Positions 11,889 through 24,908 of a stretch of DNA of 64,000 bases are shown here, piece by piece. The translations under genes were made by a program, and so were the position numbers. The stretch comes from Auanema rhodensis (lineage: Eukaryota; Nematoda; Chromadorea; Rhabditida; Rhabditidae): the NCBI GenBank assembly GCA_964057225.1, contig OZ059896.1, positions 3,348,001 through 3,412,000 of the forward strand. The letters run 5' to 3'. The notes beneath the pieces were generated by a model. The model did not search any database. It was not told the DNA's origin and saw nothing but the letters and a program-made list of their open reading frames with translations. Numbering within the stretch: the first letter of the stretch is position 1; each line of letters opens with the position of its first letter.

Positions 11889-12817
11889 ATCCGCATCGAA
11901 TGCACTATATTACATTGAGGAAAGCTTAATACAAAAATTAGTTATGATTGTTTGAAAAATGATGCATTAGTGTATGTTGAGTTTCCATGTACACTCAAAA
12001 TTGCTTCCAAAAACATTTTGACAAAAATTTTTTCGAAAAATTTCAAAATAATTTAGCAAAAAGTAGATGTTTTTAGATTCCTTCTTTCAAGGCAAAAACG
12101 ATGGACAATGTTATTCAACGAAAAAATTAATTCTTCAGGGTGAAAATCGAGGATATAAGTGTGAACTTATATCAGTTGATATCTCGGTGCATTTTTAAGC
12201 TAGCGCAAATCTGATAACACAGATCGACGCAGCTTAAAAATCCGCATCGAATGCATTATACTACATGGAGAAACGCTCATCACAAAAATTATTTATGATC
12301 GTTTGAAAAATGATGCATTAGTGTATGTTGAGTTTCCATGTACACTCAACATTGCTTCCAAAAACATTTTGACAAAATTTTTTCGAAAAATTTCAAAATA
12401 ATTTCGCAAAAAGTAGATGTTTTTAGATTCCTTTTTTTGAGGCAAAAACGATGGACAATGTTATTCAACGAAAAAATTAATTCTTCAGGGTGAAAATCGA
12501 GGATATAAGTGTGAACTTATATCAGTTAATATCTCGGTGCATTTTTAAGCTAGCGCAAATCTGATAACACAGATCGACGCAGCTTAAAAGTCCGCATCGA
12601 ATGCACTATACTACATTAAGAAAAGCTTAATACAAAAATTAGTTATGATCGTTTGAAAAATGATGCATTAGTGTATGTTGAGTTTCCATGTACACTCAAA
12701 ATTGCTTCCAAAAACATTTTGACAAAAATTTTTTCGAAAAATTTCAAAATAATTTAGCAAAAAGTAGATGTTTTTAGATTCCTTCTTTCAAGGCAAAAAC
12801 GATGGACAATGTTATTC

Positions 12818-15761
12818 AACGAAAAAATTAATTCTTCAGGGTGAAAATCGAGGATATAAGTGTGAACTTATATCAGTTGATATCTCGGTGCATTTTTAAG
12901 CTAGCGCAAATCTGATAACACAGATCGACGCAGCTTAAAAGTCCGCATCGAATGCACTATACTACATTAAGAAAAGCTTAATACAAAAATTAGTTATGAT
13001 CGTTTGAAAAATGATGCATTAGTGTATGTTGAGTTTCCATGTACACTCAAAATTGCTTCCAAAAACATTTTGACAAAAATTTTTTCGAAAAATTTCAAAA
13101 TAATTTAGCAAAAAGTAGATGTTTTTAGATTCCTTCTTTCAAGGCAAAAACGATGGGCAATGTTATTCAACGAAAAAATTAATTCTTCAGGGTGAAAATC
13201 GAGGATATAAGTGTGAACTTATATCAGTTGATATCTCGGTGCATTTTTAAGCTAGCGCAAATCTGATAACACAGATCGACGCAGCTTAAAAATCCGCATC
13301 GAATGCATTATACTACATGGAGAAACGCTCATCACAAAAATTAGTTATGATCGTTTGAAAAATGATGCATTAGTGTATGTTGAGTTTCCATGTACACTCA
13401 ACATTGCTTCCAAAAACATTTTGACAAAATTTTTTCGAAAAATTTCAAAATAATTTCGCAAAAAGTAGATGTTTTTAGATTCCTTTTTTTGAGGCAAAAA
13501 CGATGGACAATGTTATTCAACGAAAAAATTAATTCTTCAGGGTGAAAATCGAGGATATAAGTGTGAACTTATATCAGTTAATATCTCGGTGCATTTTTAA
13601 GCTAGCGCAAATCTGATAACACAGATCGACGCAGCTTAAAAAACCGCATCGAATGCACTATATTACATTGAGAAAAGCTTAATACAAAAATTAGTTATGA
13701 TCGTTTGAAAAATGATGCATTAGTGTATGTTGAGTTTCCATGTACACTCAACATTGCTTCCAAAAACATTTTGACAAAAATTTTTTCGAAAAATTTCAAA
13801 ATAATTTAGCAAAAAGTAGATGTTTTTAGATTCCTTCTTTCAAGGCAAAAACGATGGACAATGTTATTCAACGAAAAAATTAATTCTTCAGGGTGAAAAT
13901 CGACGATATAAGAGTGAACTTATATCAGTTGATATCTCGGTGCATTTTTAAGCTAGCGCAAATCTGATAACACAGATCGACGCAGCTTAAAAATCCGCAT
14001 CGAATGCATTATACTACATGGAGAAACGCTCATCACAAAAATTTGTTATGATCGTTTGAAAAATGATGCATTAGTGTATGTTGAGTTTCCATGTACACTC
14101 AACATTGCTTCCAAAAACATTTTGACAAAATTTTTTCGAAAAATTTCAGAATAATTTAGCAAAAAGTAGATGTTTTTAGATTCCTTTTTTCGAGGCAAAA
14201 ACGATGGACAATGTTATTCAACGAAAAAATTAATTCTTCAGGGTGAAAATCGAGGATATAAGTGTGAACTTATATCAGTTAATATCTCGGTGCATTTTTA
14301 AGCTAGCGCAAATCTGATAACATAGATCGACGCAGCTTAAAAGTCCGCATCGAATGCACTATACTACATTAAGAAAAGCTTAATACAAAAATTAGTTATG
14401 ATCGTTTGAAAAATGATGCATTAGTGTATGTTGAGTTTCCATGTACACTCAAAATTGCTTCCAAAAACATTTTGACAAAAATTTTTTCGAAAAATTTCAA
14501 AATAATTTAGCAAAAAGTAGATGTTTTTAGATTCCTTTTTTCGAGGCAAAAACGATGGACAATGTTATTCAACGAAAAAATTAATTCTTCAGGGTGAAAA
14601 TCGAGGATATAAGTGTGAACTTATATCAGTTGATATCTCGGTGCATTTTTAAGCTAGCGCAAATCTGATAACACAGATCGAAGCAGCTTAAAAATCCGCA
14701 TCGAATGCACTATATTACATTGAGGAAAGCTTAATACAAAAATTAGTTATGATTGTTTGAAAAATGATGCATTAGTGTATGTTGAGTTTCCATGTACACT
14801 CAAAATTGCTTCCAAAAACATTTTGACAAAAATTTTTTCGAAAAATTTCAAAATAATTTAGCAAAAAGTAGATGTTTTTAGATTCCTTCTTTCAAGGCAA
14901 AAACGATGGACAATGTTATTCAACGAAAAAATTAATTCTTCAGGGTGAAAATCGAGGAAATAAGTGTGAACTTATATCAGTTGATATCTCGGTGCATTTT
15001 TAAGCTAGCGCAAATCTGATAACACAGATCGACGCAGCTTAAAAGTCCGCATCGAATGCACTATACTACATTAAGAAAAGCTTAATACAAAAATTAGTTA
15101 TGATCGTTTGAAAAATGATGCATTAGTGTATGTTGAGTTTCCATGTACACTCAAAATTGCTTCCAAAAACATTTTGACAAAAATTTTTTCGAAAAATTTC
15201 AAAATAATTTAGCAAAAAGTAGATGTTTTTAGATTCCTTTTTTTAAGGCAAAAACGATGGACAATGTTATTCAACGAAAAAATTAATTCTTCAGGGTGAA
15301 AATCGAGGATATAAGTGTGAACTTATATCAGTTGATATCTCGGTGCATTTTTAAGCTAGCGCAAATCTGATAACACAGATCGACGCAGCTTAAAAATCCG
15401 CATCGAATGCACTATATTACATGGAGGAAAGCTTAATACAAAAATTAGTTATGATTGTTTGAAAAATGATGCATTAGTGTATGTTGAGTTTCCATGTACA
15501 CTCAAAATTGCTTCCAAAAACATTTTGACAAAAATTTTTTCGAAAAATTTCAAAATAATTTAGCAAAAAGTAGATGTTTTTAGATTCCTTCTTTCAAGGC
15601 AAAAACGATGGACAATGTTATTCAACGAAAAAATTAATTCTTCAGGGTGAAAATCGAGGATATAAGTGTGAACTTATATCAGTTGATATCTCGGTGCATT
15701 TTTAAGCTAGCGCAAATCTGATAACACAGATCGACGCAGCTTAAAAATCCGCATCGAATGC
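12818..15761 (+). repeat. Partial third copy of the 11-monomer block (about 8 monomers)
   Basis: This stretch matches 7,908-10,851 at a shift of 4,910 bp (14 monomers). It repeats the same ordered rare markers: atgggc near 13,153, cgacgata plus aagagtg, tttgttatg at 14,042, the gaagcag monomer and aaataag. Small differences separate it from the first two copies: ttgatatctcgg replaces ttaatatctcgg near 14,630, and caaaaacg replaces caagaacg near 15,250. On the right it breaks where the earlier copies have gcactatatt and this one has gcattatact (15,762). It is therefore an older or independently mutated relative of the two tandem copies to its left. Confidence 0.85.
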
Positions 15762-15795
15762 ATTATACTACATGGAGAAACGCTCATCACAAAAA

Positions 15796-18700
15796 TTAGT
15801 TATGATCGTTTGAAAAATGATGCATTAGTGTATGTTGAGTTTCCATGTACACTCAACATTGCTTCCAAAAACATTTTGACAAAATTTTTTCGAAAAATTT
15901 CAAAATAATTTCGCAAAAAGTAGATGTTTTTAGATTCCTTTTTTTGAGGCAAAAACGATGGACAATGTTATTCAACGAAAAAATTAATTCTTCAGGGTGA
16001 AAATCGAGGATATAAGTGTGAACTTATATCAGTTAATATCTCGGTGCATTTTTAAGCTAGCGCAAATCTGATAACACAGATCGACGCAGCTTAAAAAACC
16101 GCATCGAATGCACTATATTACATTGAGAAAAACTTAATACAAAAATTAGTTATGATCGTTTGAAAAATGATGCATTAGTGTATGTTGAGTTTCCATGTAC
16201 ACTCAACATTGCTTCCAAAAACATTTTGACAAAAATTTTTTCGAAAAATTTCAAAATAATTTAGCAAAAAGTAGATGTTTTTAGATTCCTTTTTTCAAGG
16301 CAAAAACGATGGACAATGTTATTCAACGAAAAAATTAATTCTTCAGGGTGAAAATCGAGGATATAAGTGTGAACTTATATCAGATGATATCTAGGTGCAT
16401 TTTTAAGCTAGCGCAAATCTGATAACACAGATCGACGCAGCTTAAAAATCCGCATCGAATGCACTATATTACATTGAGGAAAGCTTAATATAAAAATTAG
16501 TTATGATCGTTTGAAAAATGATGCATTAGTGTATGTTGAGTTTCCATGTACACTCAAAATTGCTTCCAAAAACATTTTGACAAAAATTTTTTCGAAAAAT
16601 TTCAAAATAATTTAGCAAAAAGTAGATGTTTTTAGATTCCTTCTTTCAAGGCAAAAACGATGGACAATGTTATTCAACGAAAAAATTAATTCTTCAGGGA
16701 GAAAATCGAGGATATAAGTGTGAACTTATATCAGTTGATATCTCGGTGCATTTTTAAGCTAGCGCAAATCTGATAACACAGATCGACGCAGCTTAAAAAT
16801 CCGCATCGAATGCACTATATTACATTGAGGAAAGCTTAATACAAAAATTAGTTATGATTGTTTGAAAAATGATGCATTAGTGTATGTTGAGTTTCCATGT
16901 ACACTCAAAATTGCTTCCAAAAACATTTTGACAAAAATTTTTTCGAAAAATTTCAAAATAATTTAGCAAAAAGTAGATGTTTTTAGATTCCTTCTTTCAA
17001 GGCAAAAACGATGGACAATGTTATTCAACGAAAAAATTAATTCTTCAGGGTGAAAATCGAGGATATAAGTGTGAACTTATATCAGTTGATATCTCGGTGC
17101 ATTTTTAAGCTAGCGCAAATCTGATAACACAGATCGACGCAGCTTAAAAATCCGCATCGAATGCATTATACTACATGGAGAAACGCTCATCACAAAAATT
17201 AGTTATGATCGTTTGAAAAATGATGCATTAGTGTATGTTGAGTTTCCATGTACACTCAACATTGCTTCCAAAAACATTTTGACAAAATTTTTTCGAAAAA
17301 TTTCAAAATAATTTCGCAAAAAGTAGATGTTTTTAGATTCCTTCTTTCAAGGCAAAAACGATGGACAATGTTATTCAACGAAAAAATTAATTCTTCAGGG
17401 TGAAAATCGAGGAAATAAGTGTGAACTTATATCAGTTGATATCTCGGTGCATTTTTAAGCTAGCGCAAATCTGATAACACAGATCGACGCAGCTTAAAAA
17501 TCCGCATCGAATGCATTATACTACATGGAGAAACGCTCATCACAAAAATTAGTTATGATCGTTTGAAAAATGATGCATTAGTGTATGTTGAGTTTCCATG
17601 TACACTCAACATTGCTTCCAAAAACATTTTGACAAAATTTTTTCGAAAAATTTCAAAATAATTTCGCAAAAAGTAGATGTTTTTAGATTCCTTTTTTTGA
17701 GGCAAAAACGATGGACAATGTTATTCAACGAAAAAATTAATTCTTCAGGGTGAAAATCGAGGATATAAGTGTGAACTTATATCAGTTAATATCTCGGTGC
17801 ATTTTTAAGCTAGCGCAAATCTGATAACACAGATCGACGCAGCTTAAAAAACCGCATCGAATGCACTATATTACATTGAGAAAAGCTTAATACAAAAATT
17901 AGTTATGATCGTTTGAAAAATGATGCATTAGTGTATGTTGAGTTTCCATGTACACTCAACATTGCTTCCAAAAACATTTTGACAAAAATTTTTTCGAAAA
18001 ATTTCAAAATAATTTAGCAAAAAGTAGATGTTTTTAGATTCCTTTTTTCAAGGCAAAAACGATGGACAATGTTATTCAACGAAAAAATTAATTCTTCAGG
18101 GTGAAAATCGAGGATATAAGTGTGAACTTATATCAGATGATATCTAGGTGCATTTTTAAGCTAGCGCAAATCTGATAACACAGATCGACGCAGCTTAAAA
18201 ATCCGCATCGAATGCACTATATTACATTGAGGAAAGCTTAATATAAAAATTAGTTATGATCGTTTGAAAAATGATGCATTAGTGTATGTTGAGTTTCCAT
18301 GTACACTCAAAATTGCTTCCAAAAACATTTTGACAAAAATTTTTTCGAAAAATTTCAAAATAATTTAGCAAAAAGTAGATGTTTTTAGATTCCTTCTTTC
18401 AAGGCAAAAACGATGGACAATGTTATTCAACGAAAAAATTAATTCTTCAGGGAGAAAATCGAGGATATAAGTGTGAACTTATATCAGTTGATATCTCGGT
18501 GCATTTTTAAGCTAGCGCAAATCTGATAACACAGATCGACGCAGCTTAAAAATCCGCATCGAATGCACTATATTACATTGAGGAAAGCTTAATACAAAAA
18601 TTAGTTATGATTGTTTGAAAAATGATGCATTAGTGTATGTTGAGTTTCCATGTACACTCAAAATTGCTTCCAAAAACATTTTGACAAAAATTTTTTCGAA

Positions 18701-18951
18701 AAATTTCAAAATAATTTAGCAAAAAGTAGATGTTTTTAGATTCCTTCTTTCAAGGCAAAAACGATGGACAATGTTATTCAACGAAAAAATTAATTCTTCA
18801 GGGTGAAAATCGAGGATATAAGTGTGAACTTATATCAGTTGATATCTCGGTGCATTTTTAAGCTAGCGCAAATCTGATAACACAGATCGACGCAGCTTAA
18901 AAATCCGCATCGAATGCATTATACTACATGGAGAAACGCTCATCACAAAAA
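15796..18951 (+). repeat. Pentameric higher-order repeat, 1,753 bp, two copies
   Basis: Units start at 15,796 and 17,549. Each holds, in order, a beta monomer ending aacc, a monomer with the distinctive cagatgatatctagg (16,381 and 18,134), a monomer with gggagaaaat, and a monomer with tgattgttt. The fifth monomer of the first unit (17,199-17,548) is a hybrid: beta-class four-A and C118 followed by the alpha-class ttctttcaagg and aaataag. The monomer in the same place after the second unit (from 18,952) is an ordinary beta copy, so the second unit is taken to end at 18,951. One difference seen between the units is aaaaacttaatac near 16,130 against aaaagcttaatac. Confidence 0.85.
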
Positions 18952-21900
18952 TTAGTTATGATCGTTTGAAAAATGATGCATTAGTGTATGTTGAGTTTCC
19001 ATGTACACTCAACATTGCTTCCAAAAACATTTTGACAAAATTTTTTCGAAAAATTTCAAAATAATTTCGCAAAAAGTAGATGTTTTTAGATTCCTTTTTT
19101 TGAGGCAAAAACGATGGACAATGTTATTCAACGAAAAAATTAATTCTTCAGGGTGAAAATCGAGGATATAAGTGTGAACTTATATCAGTTGATATCTCGG
19201 TGCATTTTTAAGCTAGCGCAAATCTGATAAAACAGATCGACGCAGCTTAAAAATCCGCATCGAATGCACTATATTACATTGAGGAAAGCTTAATACAAAA
19301 ATTAGTTATGATTGTTTGAAAAATGATGCATTAGTGTATGTTGAGTTTCCATGTACACTCAAAATTGCTTCCAAAAACATTTTGACAAAAATTTTTTCGA
19401 AAAATTTCAAAATAATTTAGCAAAAAGTAGATGTTTTTAGATTCCTTCTTTCAAGGCAAAAACGATGGACAATGTTATTCAACGAAAAAATTAATTCTTC
19501 AGGGTGAAAATCGAGGATATAAGTGTGAACTTATATCAGTTGATATCTCGGTGCATTTTTAAGCTAGCGCAAATCTGATAACACAGATCGACGCAGCTTA
19601 AAAATCCGCATCGAATGCATTATACTACATGGAGAAACGCTCATCACAAAAATTAGGTATGATCGTTTGAAAAATGATGCATTAGTGTATGTTGAGTTTC
19701 CATGTACACTCAACATTGCTTCCAAAAACATTTTGACAAAATTTTTTCGAAAAATTTCAAAATAATTTCGCAAAAAGTAGATGTTTTTAGATTCCTTTTT
19801 TTGAGGCAAAAACGATGGACAATGTTATTCAACGAAAAAATTAATTCTTCAGGGTGAAAATCGAGGATATAAGTGTGAACTTATATCAGTTGATATCTCG
19901 GTGCATTTTTAAGCTAGCGCAAATCTGATAACACAGATCGACGCAGCTTAAAAGTCCGCATCGAATGCACTATACTACATTAAGAAAAGCTTAATACAAA
20001 AATTAGTTACGATCGTTTGAAAAATGATGCATTAGTGTATGTTGAGTTTCCATGTACACTCAACATTGCTTCCAAAAACATTTTGACAAAATTTTTTCGA
20101 AAAATTTCAAAATAATTTCGCAAAAAGTAGATGTTTTTAGATTCCTTTTTTTGAGGCAAAAACGATGGACAATGTTATTCAACGAAAAAATTAATTCTTC
20201 AGGGTGAAAATCGAGGATATAAGTGTGAACTTATATCAGTTGATATCTCGGTGCATTTTTAAGCTAGCGCAAATCTGATAACACAGATCGACGCAGCTTA
20301 AAAGTCCGCATCGAATGCACTATACTACATTAAGAAAAGCTTAATACAAAAATTAGTTACGATCGTTTGAAAAATGATGCATTAGTGTATGTTGAGTTTC
20401 CATGTACACTCAAAATTGCTTCCAAAAACATTTTGACAAAATTTTTTCGAAAAATTTCAAAATAATTTCGCAAAAAGTAGATGTTTTTAGATTCCTTCTT
20501 TCAAGGCAAAAACGATGGACAATGTTATTCAACGAAAAAATTAATTCTTCAGGGTGAAAATCGAGGATATAAGTGTGAACTTATATCAGTTGATATCTCG
20601 GTGCATTTTTAAGCTAGCGCAAATCTGATAACATAGATCGACGCAGCTTAAAAATCCGCATCGAATGCATTATACTACATGGAGAAACGCTCATCACAAA
20701 AATTAGTTATGATCGTTTGAAAAATGATGCATTAGTGTATGTTGAGTTTCCATGTACACTCAACATTGCTTCCAAAAACATTTTGACAAAATTTTTTCGA
20801 AAAATTTCAAAATAATTTCGCAAAAAGTAGATGTTTTTAGATTCCTTTTTTTGAGGCAAAAACGATGGACAATGTTATTCAACGAAAAAATTAATTCTTC
20901 AGGGTGAAAATCGAGGATATAAGTGTGAACTTATATCAGTTGATATCTCGGTGCATTTTTTAGCTAGCGCAAATCTGATAACACAGATCGACGCAGCTTA
21001 AAAATCCGCATCGAATGCATTATACTACATGGAGAAACGCTCATCACAAAAATTAGTTATGATCGTTTGAAAAATGATGCATTAGTGTATGTTGAGTTTC
21101 CATGTACACTCAACATTGCTTCCAAAAACATTTTGACAAAATTTTTTCGAAAAATTTCAAAATAATTTCGCAAAAAGTAGATGTTTTTAGATTCCTTTTT
21201 TTGAGGCAAAAACGATGGACAATGTTATTCAACGAAAAAATTAATTCTTCAGGGTGAAAATCGAGGATATAAGTGTGAACTTATATCAGTTGATATCTCG
21301 GTGCATTTTTAAGCTAGCGCAAATCTGATAACATAGATCGACGCAGCTTAAAAGTCCGCATCGAATGCACTATACTACATGGAGAAACGCTCATCACAAA
21401 AATTAGTTATGATCGTTTGAAAAATGATGCATTAGTGTATGTTGAGTTTCCATGTACACTCAAAATTGCTTCCAAAAACATTTTGACAAAAATTTTTTCG
21501 AAAAATTTCAAAATAATTTAGCAAAAAGTAGATGTTTTTAGATTCCTTTTTTCGAGGCAAAAACGATGGACAATGTTATTCAACGAAAAAATTAATTCTT
21601 CAGGGTGAAAATCGAGGATATAAGTGTGAACTTATATCAGTTGATATCTCGGTGCATTTTTAAGCTAGCGCAAATCTGATAACATAGATCGACGCAGCTT
21701 AAAAGTCCGCATCGAAAGCACTATACTACATTAAGAAAAGCTTAATACAAAAATTAGTTATGATCGTTTGAAAAATGATGCATTAGTGTATGTTGAGTTT
21801 CCATGTACACTCAACATTGCTTCCAAAAACATTTTGACAAAAATTTTTTCGAAAAATTTCAAAATAATTTAGCAAAAAGTAGATGTTTTTAGATTTCTTT

Positions 21901-22104
21901 TTTAAAGGCAAAAACGATGGACAATGTTATTCAACGAAAAAATTAATTCTTCAGGGTGAAAATCGAGGATACAAGTGTGAACTTATATCAGATGATATCT
22001 AGGTGCATTTTTAAGCTAGCGCAAATCTGATAACACAGATCGACGCAGCTTAAAAATCCGCATCGAATGCACTATATTACATTGAGGAAAGCTTAATACA
22101 AAAA
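18952..22104 (+). repeat. Mixed monomers without a clear higher-order period
   Basis: Nine monomers, mostly beta class. The copy at 19,654 carries ttaggtatg in place of ttagttatg, a change that opens an accidental minus-strand frame. The two next copies start with ttacgatcg, a variant common further right. The first of them (20,004) combines L junction, beta A-run and beta T-tract; the second (20,354) combines L junction, beta A-run and the alpha tract ttctttcaagg, so both are recombinant monomers. The copy near 20,950 has ttttttagctagc. The last copies introduce catag at position 283 and gaaagc at the 3' end, a combination that recurs to the right of 25 kb. I could not define a repeating block here beyond neighbouring look-alikes. 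Confidence 0.75.
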
Positions 22105-24908
22105 TTAGTTATGATCGTTTGAAAAATGATGCATTAGTGTATGTTGAGTTTCCATGTACACTCAAAATTGCTTCCAAAAACATTTTGACAAAAATTTTTT
22201 CGAAAAATTTCAAAATAATTTAGCAAAAAGTAGATGTTTTTAGATTCCTTTTTTAAAGGCAAAAACGATGGACAATGTTATTCAACGAAAAAATTAATTC
22301 TTCAGGGTGAAAATCGAGGATATAAGTGTGAACTTATATCAGTTAATATCTCGGTGCATTTTTAAGCTAGCGCAAATCTGATAACACAGATCGACGCAGC
22401 TTAAAAAACCGCATCGAATGCACTATATTACATTGAGAAAAGCTTAATACAAAAATTAGTTATGATCGTTTGAAAAATGATGCATTAGTGTATGTTGAGT
22501 TTCCATGTACACTCAACATTGCTTCCAAAAACATTTTGACAAAAATTTTTTCGAAAAATTTCAAAATAATTTAGCAAAAAGTAGATGTTTTTAGATTCCT
22601 TTTTTCAAGGCAAAAACGATGGACAATGTTATTCAACGAAAAAATTAATTCTTCAGGGTGAAAATTGAGGATATAAGTGTGAACTTATATCAGTTGATAT
22701 CTCGGTGCATTTTTAAGCTAGCGCAAATCTGATAACACAGATCGACGCAGCTTAAAAATCCGCATCGAATGCATTATACTACATGGAGAAACGCTCATCA
22801 CAAAAATTAGTTATGATCGTTTGAAAAATGATGCATTAGTGTATGTTGAGTTTCCATGTACACTCAACATTGCTTCCAAAAACATTTTGACAAAATTTTT
22901 TCGAAAAATTTCAAAATAATTTCGCAAAAAGTAGATGTTTTTAGATTCCTTTTTTTGAGGCAAAAACGATGGACAATGTTATTCAACGAAAAAATTAATT
23001 CTTCAGGGTGAAAATCGAGGATATAAGTGTGAACTTATATCAGTTAATATCTCGGTGCATTTTTAAGCTAGCGCAAATCTGATAACACAGATCGACGCAG
23101 CTTAAAAGTCCGCATCGAATGCACTATACTACATGGAGAAACGCTCATCACAAAAATTAGTTATGATCGTTTGAAAAATGATGCATTAGTGTATGTTGAG
23201 TTTCCATGTACACTCAACATTGCTTCCAAAAACATTTTGACAAAATTTTTTCGAAAAATTTCAAAATAATTTCGCAAAAAGTAGATGTTTTTAGATTCCT
23301 TTTTTTGAGGCAAAAACGATGGACAATGTTATTCAACGAAAAAATTAATTCTTCAGGGTGAAAATCGAGGATACAAGTGTGAACTTATATCAGATGATAT
23401 CTAGGTGCATTTTTAAGCTAGCGCAAATCTGATAACACAGATCGACGCAGCTTAAAAATCCGCATCGAATGCACTATATTACATTGAGGAAAGCTTAATA
23501 CAAAAATTAGTTATGATCGTTTGAAAAATGATGCATTAGTGTATGTTGAGTTTCCATGTACACTCAAAATTGCTTCCAAAAACATTTTGACAAAAATTTT
23601 TTCGAAAAATTTCAAAATAATTTAGCAAAAAGTAGATGTTTTTAGATTCCTTTTTTTAAGGCAAAAACGATGGACAATGTTATTCAACGAAAAAATTAAT
23701 TCTTCAGGGTGAAAATCGAGGATATAAGTGTGAACTTATATCAGTTAATATCTCGGTGCATTTTTAAGCTAGCGCAAATCTGATAACACAGATCGACGCA
23801 GCTTAAAAAACCGCATCGAAAGCACTATATTTTATTGAGAAAAGCTTAATACAAAAATTAGTTATGATCGTTTGAAAAATGATGCATTAGTGTATGTTGA
23901 GTTTCCATGTACACTCAACATTGCTTCCAAAAACATTTTGACAAAAATTTTTTCGAAAAATTTCAAAATAATTTAGCAAAAAGTAGATGTTTTTAGATTC
24001 CTTTTTTCAAGGCAAAAACGATGGACAATGTTATTCAACGAAAAAATTAATTCTTCAGGGTGAAAATTGAGGATATAAGTGTGAACTTATATCAGTTGAT
24101 ATCTCGGTGCATTTTTAAGCTAGCGCAAATCTGATAACACAGATCGACGCAGCTTAAAAATCCGCATCGAATGCATTATACTACATGGAGAAACGCTCAT
24201 CACAAAAATTAGTTATGATCGTTTGAAAAATGATGCATTAGTGTATGTTGAGTTTCCATGTACACTCAACATTGCTTCCAAAAACATTTTGACAAAATTT
24301 TTTCGAAAAATTTCAAAATAATTTCGCAAAAAGTAGATGTTTTTAGATTCCTTTTTTTGAGGCAAAAACGATGGACAATGTTATTCAACGAAAAAATTAA
24401 TTCTTCAGGGTGAAAATCGAGGATATAAGTGTGAACTTATATCAGTTAATATCTCGGTGCATTTTTAAGCTAGCGCAAATCTGATAACACAGATCGACGC
24501 AGCTTAAAAGTCCGCATCGAATGCACTATACTACATGGAGAAACGCTCATCACAAAAATTAGTTATGATCGTTTGAAAAATGATGCATTAGTGTATGTTG
24601 AGTTTCCATGTACACTCAACATTGCTTCCAAAAACATTTTGACAAAATTTTTTCGAAAAATTTCAAAATAATTTCGCAAAAAGTAGATGTTTTTAGATTC
24701 CTTTTTTTGAGGCAAAAACGATGGACAATGTTATTCAACGAAAAAATTAATTCTTCAGGGTGAAAATCGAGGATATAAGTGTGAACTTATATCAGTTAAT
24801 ATCTCGGTGCATTTTTAAGCTAGCGCAAATCTGATAACACAGATCGACGCAGCTTAAAAGTCCGCATCGAATGCACTATACTACATTAAGAAAAGCTTAA
24901 TACAAAAA
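22105..24908 (+). repeat. Tetrameric higher-order repeat, 1,402 bp, two copies
   Basis: Units start at 22,105 and 23,507. In both, the first monomer is alpha class ending aacc, the second has the rare aaaattgagg (22,661 and 24,063, shift 1,402), and the third and fourth are beta copies entered through the G junction. The fourth monomers differ in their second half: unit 1 has gatacaag with cagatgatatctagg, unit 2 has ttaatatctcgg and gtcc. The first monomer of unit 2 has a private gaaagcactatattttattg where unit 1 has gaatgcactatattacattg. The length fits two 351-bp and two 350-bp monomers. Confidence 0.85.

Noticed and set aside
19564-19809. 81-residue open reading frame on the minus strand
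   Set aside because: It is a beta monomer in which ttaggtatg replaces ttagttatg (T to G at 19,657), turning the minus-strand stop TAA into TAC. It starts at TTG and is not conserved in any neighbouring copy.
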